Positions 1-6,066 of a stretch of 8,160 bases of DNA are shown in pieces. A program made the position numbers and the translations under genes. The notes beneath the pieces were generated by a model. It did no database searches and had not been told where the DNA came from. It worked only from the letters and a program-made list of their open reading frames with translations. The stretch is from Chthoniobacter sp. Its GTDB lineage: Bacteria; Verrucomicrobiota; Verrucomicrobiia; Chthoniobacterales; Chthoniobacteraceae. The stretch's first letter is position 1. The number at the start of each line of letters is the position of its first letter. The stretch is from contig JANXWQ010000119.1 of the NCBI GenBank assembly GCA_025351065.1, positions 1 to 8,160 on the forward strand. The letters run 5' to 3'.

Positions 1-56
1 ATCGCCTGCGCCTGGTCGCCCTGGGGGGAGTAGTCGGAGGCGAGTTGAAAAGGCAT
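1..56 (-). CDS. uvrB: UvrB, excinuclease ABC subunit B (N-terminal 18 codons only)
   Basis: The minus strand from 56 reads MPFQLASDYSPQGDQAQA and then leaves the window. This matches the conserved UvrB N-terminus (F-x-L-x-S-D-Y-x-P-x-G-D-Q-P-x-A-I). UvrB is the helicase-like damage-verification subunit of nucleotide excision repair. It is loaded by UvrA and recruits the nuclease UvrC in the cytoplasm. The Gln of the GDQ motif belongs to the nucleotide-binding Q-motif of the helicase fold. The usual Pro after GDQ is Ala here, which is a mild variation. No clear Shine-Dalgarno site precedes the ATG. The gene is divergent from the secreted CBM-like protein, with 272 bp between the starts. Recognition rests on 18 residues, but the match is dense and begins at the expected start; the rest lies outside the window. 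Confidence 0.85.
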   Translation of the reverse strand, partial: MPFQLASDYSPQGDQAQA

Positions 57-168
57 CCGGCAGATGTAGCGGCGGTTTCCGCGAGGGGCAAATGGTGCGC
101 GCGGGCAGTGCGAAAAAACCGCCGGCATTCCTGCGCGCCCGAGCCAGCCTGCACCCGCCCATTCGCAA

Positions 169-194
169 TTGCCACACGAGGACGGACGTGGCAA
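169..194. promoter_or_regulatory. 7-bp inverted repeat in the uvrB/CBM divergent intergenic region
   Basis: TTGCCAC (169-175) and GTGGCAA (188-194) are perfect inverted copies around a 12-nt spacer, so the half-site centres are 19 bp apart. That geometry suits a dimeric DNA-binding protein, and the site sits between two divergent starts. The rest of the 57-328 gap shows no open frame with a recognisable protein. It holds a second weaker inverted repeat, GGGTCGCG (266-273) with CGTGACCC (286-293), one mismatch. An operator role is inference; a 7-bp match in GC-rich DNA could be chance. Confidence 0.25.
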
Positions 195-328
195 AAACCC
201 CGCATCCCGTGAAAACTCCCCACGAAAAAGCGTTAGCCGTGGCCACCCTTTGTCTCGAGTCCCGAGGGTCGCGCTCTTATCGATGCGTGACCCCAGCAAG
301 GCATGGGTCGCGGTGCCGGGGGTTACCT

Positions 329-1342
329 ATGGTGGGTAAAATCAGAGGGTTTGCCACCGCGTGCATGCTCGCGTTCGTGTCGGTGGTTCCTGCCCAAGAC
401 TTCGCGCCGGAACTCGTCCCGCTGGTAACGCAACACCAGACCGCCCTCGCGGCACTCGACGCACAAAGAACCGCGGCGGTGGCGCGCGCCCAGCAGACCT
501 ACCTGGCGGCGCTCGACAGTGCGGAAAAAAGCGCGACCACCGCAGGCACTATTGAAGGCGTCGCGGCGATCACCAAGGAACGTGAAGCACTCAAAAGCGG
601 ACTGATGGCTCCGGTGATGCCAGAGGGTTTGCCAAAGACGCTGCAACCCATCCGCAAGGCCTACTTCGACGGCACCGCGCGTGTCGCCGCCGAGGCCAGT
701 CCGCGGCAGAAAGCCCTTGATGCCGACTATCTTCGCGCGCTCGCCGCCCTGCAGCAGAGAGCGGCAGGCAAACCCGAACTCGCCAAACAGATCGCCGCGG
801 AAAAGGAGAAGCTGTTCGCGAGCGTGGGCGGCCCTGTTTCTGGTTCCAGCAAGCCTCGCAACGAGCACAATGCCGTTATCAACGGCACCTTCGAGGTCGT
901 GGACAAGGATGGGCATCCTCAGGGATGGCACCTCGAAGATCGTGCGGGCGACGTCTTCAAAGTCACCCGAGAAGGAGCTGGCAGCTTCGTCCGCCTGACG
1001 ATGGCCGGGCTTCCCGGCAACGTGTGGGCGATCCAGGAAATCGCCGTTCCTCCGCGTGCCAAGACGATGACCATGCACGCCCGCGTCCGTGGCAAATGGA
1101 GCGACCGTAAAACCGACGACAGCAACTGGGGCGCGAATTTTTCGGCGCGCTTCATCGGAGCCGACGAGCAACTTACCGGGCCATGGTTTATCAACATCGG
1201 TGGTCGGGAAGATGGTGGCTGGAAAGAGCTATCGAAATCCGCACCCGTGGAAAACGGCGCCAAGCGGCTGCGTGTGCAGTTTGGCGCGCAATGGGTGGCG
1301 GGCACGTTCGACTTCGCCGACATCGAGGTCGAGTTCCGCTAA
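329..1342 (+). CDS. Secreted protein with helical N-terminal half and CBM-like C-terminal domain
   Basis: The frame is open from 92, but the ATG at 329 is the likely start. It is preceded by GGGGG (318-322) at a 6-nt spacing and begins a good signal peptide: K4 and R6, a hydrophobic stretch to about V20, then VPA with likely cleavage after A22. The product is 337 aa. Residues about 28-170 are Ala/Lys/Glu/Gln-rich and predicted helical, possibly coiled coil, with heptad-like stretches near 30-80 and 130-165. From about residue 185 a beta-rich domain opens with NGTFEVVDKDGHPQGWHL. This N-G-x-F-E, G-x-P-x-G-W pattern is typical of CBM4/9-like jelly-roll carbohydrate-binding domains. It is probably periplasmic or extracellular and may bind glycans. 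No catalytic domain is visible. Similar coil-plus-CBM proteins recur in Planctomycetes and Verrucomicrobia from memory. The specific function is unknown. Confidence 0.75.
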   Translation: MVGKIRGFATACMLAFVSVVPAQDFAPELVPLVTQHQTALAALDAQRTAAVARAQQTYLAALDSAEKSATTAGTIEGVAAITKEREALKSGLMAPVMPEGLPKTLQPIRKAYFDGTARVAAEASPRQKALDADYLRALAALQQRAAGKPELAKQIAAEKEKLFASVGGPVSGSSKPRNEHNAVINGTFEVVDKDGHPQGWHLEDRAGDVFKVTREGAGSFVRLTMAGLPGNVWAIQEIAVPPRAKTMTMHARVRGKWSDRKTDDSNWGANFSARFIGADEQLTGPWFINIGGREDGGWKELSKSAPVENGAKRLRVQFGAQWVAGTFDFADIEVEFR

Positions 1343-1355
1343 CCGATTTCCCTCA

Positions 1356-1378
1356 TTACGAAGTTGAGGACTTCGTAA
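1356..1378 (+). terminator. Perfect 9-bp stem-loop after the CBM-like gene
   Basis: TTACGAAGT (1356-1364), loop TGAGG, then ACTTCGTAA (1370-1378) form a perfect stem 13 nt after the stop codon. The stem is fairly AT-rich and no U-run follows on the plus strand, so it is not a classic intrinsic terminator. It may be a 3' processing or stability hairpin, or a weak terminator. It is the best candidate 3' structure for the plus-strand gene. Confidence 0.4.
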
Positions 1379-1436
1379 CGCACCTTGAGCGGGGAAGCTG
1401 TGCTTCGTGGCTGGGCAGTCTGTGGAATGGTGCAGC

Positions 1437-1475
1437 GCAAAAAAAGCCCCGGCCTCGTGGGGAGGCCGGGGCTTT
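1437..1475 (-). terminator. Strong intrinsic terminator of the Ala-rich lipoprotein gene
   Basis: AAAGCCCCGGCCTC (1443-1456) and GAGGCCGGGGCTTT (1462-1475) form a perfect 14-bp stem with loop GTGGG. On the minus strand the stem is followed by a run of seven T (complement of A1439-1445), so it acts on minus-strand transcripts. It lies 23 bp past the stop of the lipoprotein gene. On the plus strand it offers only the TTT inside the stem, so it would be at best a weak terminator for the convergent CBM-like gene. Confidence 0.9.
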
Positions 1476-1498
1476 GGGAATGGGCGGGTGGATCGCGG

Positions 1499-1825
1499 TT
1501 ACTTCGCGTCCTTCACGGCGTCAGCGGCTTTGTCGGCGGCGTCTTTCACCGTGTCAGCCGCTTTGTCGGCAGCTTTGTCCGCGGCGTTCTTGGTCGCATC
1601 GACGGCTTTGTCGGCGGCAACCTTGGCGTCGGCGGCGACCTTGTCGATCGCGGCGGCAGCGTCAGGTGCCTTCTCTTTTGCGGAATCAGCGGCTTTTTCG
1701 ATTTTGGTCGAAGCCTCGGCTTTCGCGTCTTCAGCTTTTTCGGAGATGGCGGCGTCTTTCTTTTCGCAGGCGGTGAAGCCGAGGGCGGCGACGGCGGCGA
1801 CGGCAAACAGTGGGGTCAGTTTCAT
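1499..1825 (-). CDS. Small Ala/Lys/Asp-rich lipoprotein with LEA-like helical repeats
   Basis: The product is 108 aa starting MKLTPLFAVAAVAALGFTAC. Lys2 and the hydrophobic core lead to Cys20 in GFTAC, which looks like a lipobox although Phe at -3 is less usual than Leu. The frame stays open upstream to 1912, but that part has no signal-peptide character, so 1825 is chosen. No Shine-Dalgarno is visible. The mature part is almost only A, K, D, E with T, V and S. Near the C-terminus it falls into repeats of the type AADKAAD and VKDAADKAADAVKDAK, predicting one long amphipathic helix like LEA or YtxH-type proteins. It is probably a membrane-anchored, extended or partly disordered periplasmic protein. 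Role unknown; stress or envelope protection is a guess. It lies 110 bp downstream of htpG on the same strand and ends in a strong terminator. Confidence 0.8.
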   Translation of the reverse strand: MKLTPLFAVAAVAALGFTACEKKDAAISEKAEDAKAEASTKIEKAADSAKEKAPDAAAAIDKVAADAKVAADKAVDATKNAADKAADKAADTVKDAADKAADAVKDAK

Positions 1826-1935
1826 GATTTCGTGGGATTTAGGGTTGGTGGGTTTGGTGCGATCCGAATTGACCGCGAGGGGCAGGCTGGCCGGGTGGTC
1901 GTAGCCTGTCAACGCAACAACCGGCGCGGGGGCGA

Positions 1936-3768
1936 TTACTTGGCGAGGAGTTTTTCGAGGAGCGAAGTCATCCGCGCGAGCATGGTGCGGGGGTCGTCGA
2001 GGAGGCCGGCGGCGACGAGGGCGTTGTCGAAAACCTGCTCGCTGACCTGCGCGGCGAGGGCGGCGTCGGTGTGGCGGATTTTTTCGAGCTGCGCGAGCAT
2101 GGTGTGGCGGGGGTTGATCTCGAGGTCGGGCTTGGCGTCGAGGCTGGGACCCCCTTCGCGGTTCATCATCTTCATCACGCGGCGCATGCTGGAGGTGAGC
2201 TGGGCGTCGCTGTCCACGACGACGGCGGGGCTGCCGGTGAGGCGCTTCGAGACGCGCACTTCGCCGACGCGGTCGCCGAGGGTTTCCTTGACGAAGTTCG
2301 CCAGCAGCCGCGCCTCGTCGTCGCTGAGCGCGCCGGGCTTTTCCTCGTCGAGCTTGAGGTCGGCTTTCTCCGCCGCGACGAGCCGCTTTTTGTCGAACTC
2401 GCGCAGATTCTCCATGACGAATTCATCCTGCGGCGCGTAGAGAAACAGCACCTCGAATTTCTTTTCGCGGAAGACCTCGAAATACGGGCTGGCCTCCGCC
2501 GCCTCGCGGTTCGGCGCGAGCAGATAGTAGATCTCCTTTTGCGCCTCGGGCATGCGGCTCACGTAGTCGGGCAGCGAAGTCGTCTTGCCCTTCTCGGTGT
2601 GCGACGACTCCGCGCGCAGCAGCTTGGCCAGCGCCTCGCGGTGCGACCAGTCGTTGGCCACGCCTTCCTTGATGCAGTGCCCGTGCTCGGCGAAAAATCT
2701 GTCGTATTTCTCGGCGTCCGTCTTGGCCTCTTCATCCAGCCATTTCAGCACGCGCTTGGTCAGCACCTCGTTGATTTTCCGCAGCAGCGCGGAGTCCTGC
2801 ATGGTTTCGCGCGAGATGTTCAGCGGCAGGTCTTCGCTATCGACCACGCCTTTCAAAAACCGCAGCCACTCGGGGAAAAGCCCCTTCGCTTTGGGCGAGA
2901 TGAGCACCTTCTTGCAGTAGAGGTTCACCTCGCTCTCGCTGCGCTGCATCGTCAGTTGCTCATAGCTTTTCGCCGGGACGAAAAGCAGCGCGCGGATGGC
3001 GAGCGGCGCGTCCGCCGAGAAGTGCAGCCGGTACTGGGGCGCATCGGAGTCGTGCCCGACATACTTGTAAAAATCCGCGTATTCCTCGTCGGTGATCTCG
3101 CTTTTGTTCTTTGTCCAGAGCGCCTGCACGGTGTTCACCGCGGTGCCGTTCAGCTCGATGGGGAACTGCACGAAATTCGAGTAGTGCTTGATGATCTGCT
3201 CGATGCGCGAGGCCGTGGCAAACTCCGCCTCGCGCAGATGCAGCACGATCTTGGTCCCGCGCGAAAGCTCGCCCGCCGGCTCAATCTCGTAGCCCGTGCG
3301 TCCGTCGCTCGTCCACACCCAGCCGGTCTCGCCCGGCAGGTACGACCGCGAGAAAACCGTCACCTTTTCCGCAACCATGAACGCCGCGTAAAACCCGACG
3401 CCGAACTGCCCGATGAGCTGCGCGTCATCCTTGCTCGCCTTGAGCTGTTCGAGGAACGCCTTCGAGCCCGAGTGCGCGATCGTGCCGAGATTGTCGATCA
3501 GCTCGCCGTGGGTCATGCCGAGGCCGGTGTCGGTGAAAGTGATGGTCTTCGCCTGGTCGTCAGTCGCCACGCTGATCGTGAGCGCCGCGTCCGGCTCGAA
3601 AATTTCCGCGCCCGAGGTTTGCAGGAACTTCAGCTTCTCGGTGGCGTCGGCGGCGTTCGAGATGAGTTCGCGGACAAAGATTTCCTTGTCGGTGTAAAGC
3701 GAGTGGATGACGAGGTCGAGGAGCTGCGCGATCTCGGCCTGAAAGGCGTGTTTTTCGATGGTGGACAT
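1936..3768 (-). CDS. htpG: HtpG, bacterial Hsp90 molecular chaperone
   Basis: The product is 610 aa, close to the 624 aa of the E. coli protein, and complete. HtpG is a cytoplasmic homodimeric ATPase that remodels client proteins, often with DnaK. The N-terminal GHKL ATPase domain shows ELISNAADA with catalytic Glu34 and Asn38, DTGLGM with Asp80, the lid GTIAHSGSKAF (95-105) and GQFGVGFYAAF (120-130). The middle domain shows LYCKKVLISPKAKGLFPEW and LNISRETMQ with Arg320, the usual gamma-phosphate-sensing arginine. The C-terminal dimerisation domain follows. The start at 3768 (MSTIEKHAFQAEI) puts Glu34 and Asp80 at the same numbers as in E. coli; the open frame upstream to 3897 has no family similarity. 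No strong Shine-Dalgarno or CIRCE-type element is visible. TTGCGC and TAGAGT boxes with a 16-bp spacer (3779-3806, minus) are a weak promoter candidate. No terminator separates it from the downstream lipoprotein gene. Confidence 0.97.
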   Translation of the reverse strand: MSTIEKHAFQAEIAQLLDLVIHSLYTDKEIFVRELISNAADATEKLKFLQTSGAEIFEPDAALTISVATDDQAKTITFTDTGLGMTHGELIDNLGTIAHSGSKAFLEQLKASKDDAQLIGQFGVGFYAAFMVAEKVTVFSRSYLPGETGWVWTSDGRTGYEIEPAGELSRGTKIVLHLREAEFATASRIEQIIKHYSNFVQFPIELNGTAVNTVQALWTKNKSEITDEEYADFYKYVGHDSDAPQYRLHFSADAPLAIRALLFVPAKSYEQLTMQRSESEVNLYCKKVLISPKAKGLFPEWLRFLKGVVDSEDLPLNISRETMQDSALLRKINEVLTKRVLKWLDEEAKTDAEKYDRFFAEHGHCIKEGVANDWSHREALAKLLRAESSHTEKGKTTSLPDYVSRMPEAQKEIYYLLAPNREAAEASPYFEVFREKKFEVLFLYAPQDEFVMENLREFDKKRLVAAEKADLKLDEEKPGALSDDEARLLANFVKETLGDRVGEVRVSKRLTGSPAVVVDSDAQLTSSMRRVMKMMNREGGPSLDAKPDLEINPRHTMLAQLEKIRHTDAALAAQVSEQVFDNALVAAGLLDDPRTMLARMTSLLEKLLAK

Positions 3769-3822
3769 AAGGGCGCGGACTCTACAAACCGCCCGCGTCC
3801 GCGCAAGGGCTGTCGCGGAGGA

Positions 3823-3852
3823 TTGTCTTGCGCCGAAGCGCGGCTTTCTGAT
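3823..3852 (+). promoter_or_regulatory. Possible sigma70-type promoter of the outer-membrane barrel gene
   Basis: TTGTCT (3823-3828) and TCTGAT (3847-3852) are separated by 18 bp and each matches the consensus at four of six positions. Transcription would start near 3859, just upstream of the leader hairpin at 3869-3891. The match is weak and the assignment rests mostly on position in the htpG divergent gap. Confidence 0.25.
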
Positions 3853-3868
3853 TTTCTCCCACATCGTC

Positions 3869-3891
3869 AGCCGACCGGATGCCGGTTGGCT
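3869..3891 (+). promoter_or_regulatory. Terminator-like hairpin in the leader of the barrel gene
   Basis: AGCCGACCGG (3869-3878) pairs with CCGGTTGGCT (3882-3891), with one G-U pair, around a 3-nt loop that is exactly ATG (3879-3881). It is followed by TTTC and then nine A (3896-3904), and lies 20 nt before the likely start at 3912. It could be an attenuator-like or mRNA-stabilising element. The U-run is short, so strong termination is doubtful. The loop ATG is in frame with the gene. Confidence 0.45.
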
Positions 3892-3911
3892 TTTCAAAAA
3901 AAAACACCGCC

Positions 3912-5123
3912 ATGAAAAACACGCCCCGTTCCCTCGCCCTCGGCTCCACCGCGCTGCTCGCGCTGACCTCGACCTTTATCCCACAAACCGCGGACGCGGC
4001 GCGCGAGATCGCACCCGCGCCCGTGACCGGCTGGGAACCGCTGCGCGGCGAGCTGACCCTCGGCATCGGCGGCACGCGCGACCGGCTCACCGGCAGCACC
4101 GATCTGACCGTGCCGCTGTGGAAAAGCGACGATCAAAACAACATGCTCTTTCTCGACGGCCACTGGGAGGGCAACTCGGGCCACGAGGAGGCTTACAACG
4201 CAGGGCTCGGCTTCCGGCATCGCCTCGGCGGATCGGACGTGATCGTGGGCGTGAACGCGTTTTGGGACCACGGCGTCTTTCATGGGCAGAGCTTCGATCA
4301 GTTTGGCACGGGGCTCGAAATCCTCTCGCACTGGGTGGACTTCCGCCTCAACGGCTACTTCCCCGAAGGCGGCGACGCGGTCATTGACCACCACCAGAAA
4401 AAACGCACCCGCACCCGCACCAGCAGCGTCACCGACCGGAAGACGTCCGTGGTCGATGCCATCGACGGCGGGGAGGGTTTCTTTTTAGATCGCACGACCA
4501 CGACCACAGACACGAAGACCACGACCCGCACGCGCAAGTCACGCACCCGTTTTTGCGAGAACCGGGAAACCGCGATGCCGGGCTTCGACACCGAGCTGGG
4601 CTTCCTCATTCCGGGACTCGAGCGCTACATGGAGACGCGGGTTTTCGGCGGCTACGCGTTTTTCGACGGCGGCTACGAGCACGACATCAGCACCGGCACC
4701 GGGCGGCTCGAATGCCGCGTGCTGCCCGCGCTGATCGTGGACACGGAGTATAAAGGCGACGCCCGCCTGCTCGACGGGCGCAACCACTGGTTCTGGGGGC
4801 TGCGCGGCGAAATCCCCTTTGATCTCGGCAATCTCCTCCAAGGCCAGAGCCCGTTCGCCGGCATCACTCAGGCGTTCACGCCGAAATGGATGGGTGCCAG
4901 CGGCTCCGCCGGGCCGCTAGGCTACAGCAAGGACGACAAAAAGGCGGTCGATCCCGCCGAGATGGCGCGCAACCGGATGAACGAAAACATCATCCGCTCG
5001 TGGCGTCCGCAGATCGACGAATCCGACTGCCTCCGCACCGCCACACGGCGCAGCAGCAAAACTACCGTCACGCAAACCGAGGAGCGGCGGGTGCAGGTCG
5101 AGCGGTTCCAGTTCGCCCAGTAG
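3912..5123 (+). CDS. Outer-membrane beta-barrel of the inverse autotransporter type, no passenger
   Basis: The product is 403 aa. The start at 3912 gives a clean signal peptide (MKNTPRSLALGSTALLAL..., likely cleavage after TADA); an in-frame ATG at 3879 would add 11 residues and spoil it. The mature part reads as alternating beta-strands. The segment LGFRHRLGG, VNAFWDHG, QFGTGLEILSHWVDFRLNGYFPEGG resembles the inverse autotransporter (intimin/invasin) beta-domain: N-x-F-x-D followed by a G-x-E strand and N-x-Y-x-P. More strands follow (GFDTELGFLIPG, RVFGGYAFFDGGYE, HWFWGLRGEIPFDL). Between them, residues about 157-222 form a Lys/Arg/Thr-rich insert with TRTRT and TTTTT runs, probably a long loop. 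After the barrel there is a short helix (MARNRMNENIIRSW) and a charged tail ending in FQFAQ; no Ig-like passenger exists. The family call is by pattern; the role (adhesin-like or structural porin) is unknown. Confidence 0.75.
   Translation: MKNTPRSLALGSTALLALTSTFIPQTADAAREIAPAPVTGWEPLRGELTLGIGGTRDRLTGSTDLTVPLWKSDDQNNMLFLDGHWEGNSGHEEAYNAGLGFRHRLGGSDVIVGVNAFWDHGVFHGQSFDQFGTGLEILSHWVDFRLNGYFPEGGDAVIDHHQKKRTRTRTSSVTDRKTSVVDAIDGGEGFFLDRTTTTTDTKTTTRTRKSRTRFCENRETAMPGFDTELGFLIPGLERYMETRVFGGYAFFDGGYEHDISTGTGRLECRVLPALIVDTEYKGDARLLDGRNHWFWGLRGEIPFDLGNLLQGQSPFAGITQAFTPKWMGASGSAGPLGYSKDDKKAVDPAEMARNRMNENIIRSWRPQIDESDCLRTATRRSSKTTVTQTEERRVQVERFQFAQ
4404..4421 (+). repeat. Three tandem CGCACC hexamers inside the barrel gene
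   Basis: CGCACC occurs three times in a row and encodes the Arg-Thr repeat of the insert loop. The reading frame is kept by gain or loss of a unit, so slippage would change only loop length. A second, looser ACGACC-type repetition at 4493-4535 encodes the Thr-rich part. Confidence 0.6.
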
Positions 5124-5166
5124 TCTCGCCACGGCTCCCCATTTTTTTTGCCGGCCGCGCCGCGGA

Positions 5167-5183
5167 GAAAACCTCGGGTTTTC
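5167..5183. terminator. Short hairpin between the convergent barrel and folB genes
   Basis: GAAAACC (5167-5173), loop TCG, GGTTTTC (5177-5183) form a perfect 7-bp stem whose 3' arm carries TTTT on either strand. It lies between two convergent stop codons (5123 and 5205), so it could serve both. A run of eight T at 5142-5149 precedes it on the plus strand but has no hairpin directly before it. Stability is modest. Confidence 0.35.
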
Positions 5184-5204
5184 GACTGCGGGAAGATGCG
5201 CCGG

Positions 5205-5555
5205 CTAGCGCGGCCGGTGGATTTTCACGGCGACAAAGGCGGTGTCCGGCAGGATGTATTTGCGCAGCTCGACCTCGACGGCGCGGAGGGCAAAGCGGGC
5301 GAGCAGCAGCGCGGCGAGATCCTCGGCGAGCGTTTCCAGCAGGCGGCGCGGGCGGGCGAGGCTGAGCGCCTGCACCTCCGCGCAGACGCGGAAATAATCG
5401 ACCGTGTTTTCGAGCGCGTCGCCGAGGGCAGTGAAGTCGCGAAGCGGCTCCAGCACAAGGTTCGCGGTCAGGCGCTGCGCGGTCGCACGCTCCCCGTCGG
5501 GCACGCCAATGAAGGACGAAAGCTCCAGCCCGTCGATGAGGATGCGGTCGGTCAT
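5205..5555 (-). CDS. folB: FolB, dihydroneopterin aldolase
   Basis: The product is 116 aa, the usual length. FolB converts 7,8-dihydroneopterin to 6-hydroxymethyl-7,8-dihydropterin and glycolaldehyde in folate synthesis, as a cytoplasmic octamer. The family signature is clear: DRILIDGLELSSFIGVPDGE at the N-terminus, ENTVDYFRV in the middle and VEVELRKYILPD near the C-terminus. Residues seen at the known active-site positions are Glu22, Tyr54, Glu74 and Lys99, equivalent to Lys100 of the S. aureus enzyme. The start at 5555 lies 4 nt past the dciA stop, so the two are probably co-transcribed and translationally coupled. Other folate genes such as folK or folP are not next to it in this window. 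Confidence 0.93.
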   Translation of the reverse strand: MTDRILIDGLELSSFIGVPDGERATAQRLTANLVLEPLRDFTALGDALENTVDYFRVCAEVQALSLARPRRLLETLAEDLAALLLARFALRAVEVELRKYILPDTAFVAVKIHRPR

Positions 5556-5559
5556 GCGC

Positions 5560-5922
5560 TCAGCCGACGCGGAATTTCACCTCGCGCACCACGCTTTTGC
5601 CGAAGCGCTCCTTGAGCTTCGCCAAAATCTCGCGCTTCCAAAAACGGTCGAGCTCGAAGTGCACCGTCGGCTGCAGCACGCGCACCGTCAGCACGCCGTC
5701 CTTGAGCTGCTGCGGCGCGGAATGTTTCGCCACGAATTCGCCGACGACTTCATGCCACGCGCCCATCACCTCGTCGGCGCGCAGACGATCCTTCAGCCCG
5801 AGCCCGGCCATCACTTTGCGCACCGCATCGCCCACCGCCACCGCGCGGTCGGGCCGCACCACCGGCTCCGGCAGGCCGCGCCAATCGGCGAGGACGCGGG
5901 CGCGGAGTTGTTCGGGTTTCAT
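5560..5922 (-). CDS. dciA: DciA-like DUF721 protein (replicative helicase loader family)
   Basis: The product is 120 aa, one DUF721 domain. Typical features are GAWHEVVGEFVAKHSAPQQL, then DGVLTVRVLQPTVHFEL, then a helix and the closing strand VREVKFRVG, fitting the KH-like fold. DciA proteins bind the replicative helicase DnaB and assist its loading in bacteria that lack DnaC or DnaI. The start at 5922 (MKPEQLRARV) is preferred over the ATG at 5958, because the extra residues between them come from the extragenic palindrome, whose edge is 11 nt upstream. No Shine-Dalgarno is visible. The gene is first in a two-gene unit with folB. DUF721 members are diverse, so the helicase role is by family only. 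Confidence 0.82.
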   Translation of the reverse strand: MKPEQLRARVLADWRGLPEPVVRPDRAVAVGDAVRKVMAGLGLKDRLRADEVMGAWHEVVGEFVAKHSAPQQLKDGVLTVRVLQPTVHFELDRFWKREILAKLKERFGKSVVREVKFRVG

Positions 5923-5932
5923 CGTCGGAGAG

Positions 5933-6006
5933 TGTCCACGAAAAGCACGAAAAGGCACGGAAAATGGCGGCTCCGTTTTCGTGATCTTTCGTGCCTTTCG
6001 TGGACA
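5933..6006. repeat. Extragenic palindrome made of CACGAAAAG-type units
   Basis: The outer 20 bases of each arm (5933-5952 and 5987-6006) pair with one mismatch. The left arm holds three tandem 9-bp units: CACGAAAAG (5937-5945), CACGAAAAG (5946-5954) and CACGGAAAA (5956-5964). The right arm has CTTTCGTGC (5986-5994) and CTTTCGTGG (5995-6003). A shifted pairing, CACGAAAA (5946-5953) with TTTTCGTG (5976-5983), is also possible. It fills the gap between the ferredoxin terminator and dciA. It looks like a dispersed REP-like element; I recall similar ones in Verrucomicrobia and other genomes. Confidence 0.8.
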
Positions 6007-6010
6007 AATA

Positions 6011-6041
6011 AAAAACCCTCACCGGCGAAGGTGAGGGTTTT
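6011..6041 (-). terminator. Intrinsic terminator of the ferredoxin gene
   Basis: AAAACCCTCACC (6012-6023) and GGTGAGGGTTTT (6030-6041) form a perfect 12-bp stem with a 6-nt loop. On the minus strand the stem ends in a T-run (complement of A6011-6015) followed by ATTTG. It lies 25 bp after the ferredoxin stop codon and separates that gene from the palindrome and dciA. Confidence 0.88.
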
Positions 6042-6066
6042 CCAAAATTCGTTTCGTGATCCGCGG

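Noticed and set aside
57..100. LexA/SOS box upstream of uvrB
   Set aside because: I found no TGTTC-N4-GAACA, CTGT-N8-ACAG or similar palindrome close to the uvrB start.
92..328. N-terminal extension of the CBM-like protein
   Set aside because: These 79 residues are Arg/Pro/His-rich without domain character and would bury the signal peptide that starts at 329.
323..1171. 282-codon minus-strand frame
   Set aside because: Shadow of the CBM-like gene; Arg/Gly-rich with no family features.
1884..1912. Promoter for the lipoprotein gene from a perfect minus-strand TTGACA (1912-1907)
   Set aside because: At 16 to 19 bp downstream no sequence resembles a -10 box; the best is CAGCCT.
2071..3915. 614-codon open frame on the plus strand opposite htpG
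   Set aside because: It is the antisense shadow of a strongly conserved gene in GC-rich DNA. Its product is Arg/Leu/Val/Glu-rich without any recognisable domain or start context.
5151..5217. 10-bp inverted repeat CCGGCCGCGC / GCGCGGCCGG as a folB terminator
   Set aside because: The arms are about 47 bp apart, one lies inside folB, and on the minus strand it is followed by A rather than T. It is likely a by-product of GC-rich sequence.
4887..5365. 159-codon plus-strand frame overlapping the barrel end and folB
   Set aside because: Out-of-frame Arg/Ala-rich shadow crossing two convergent real genes, with no domain features.
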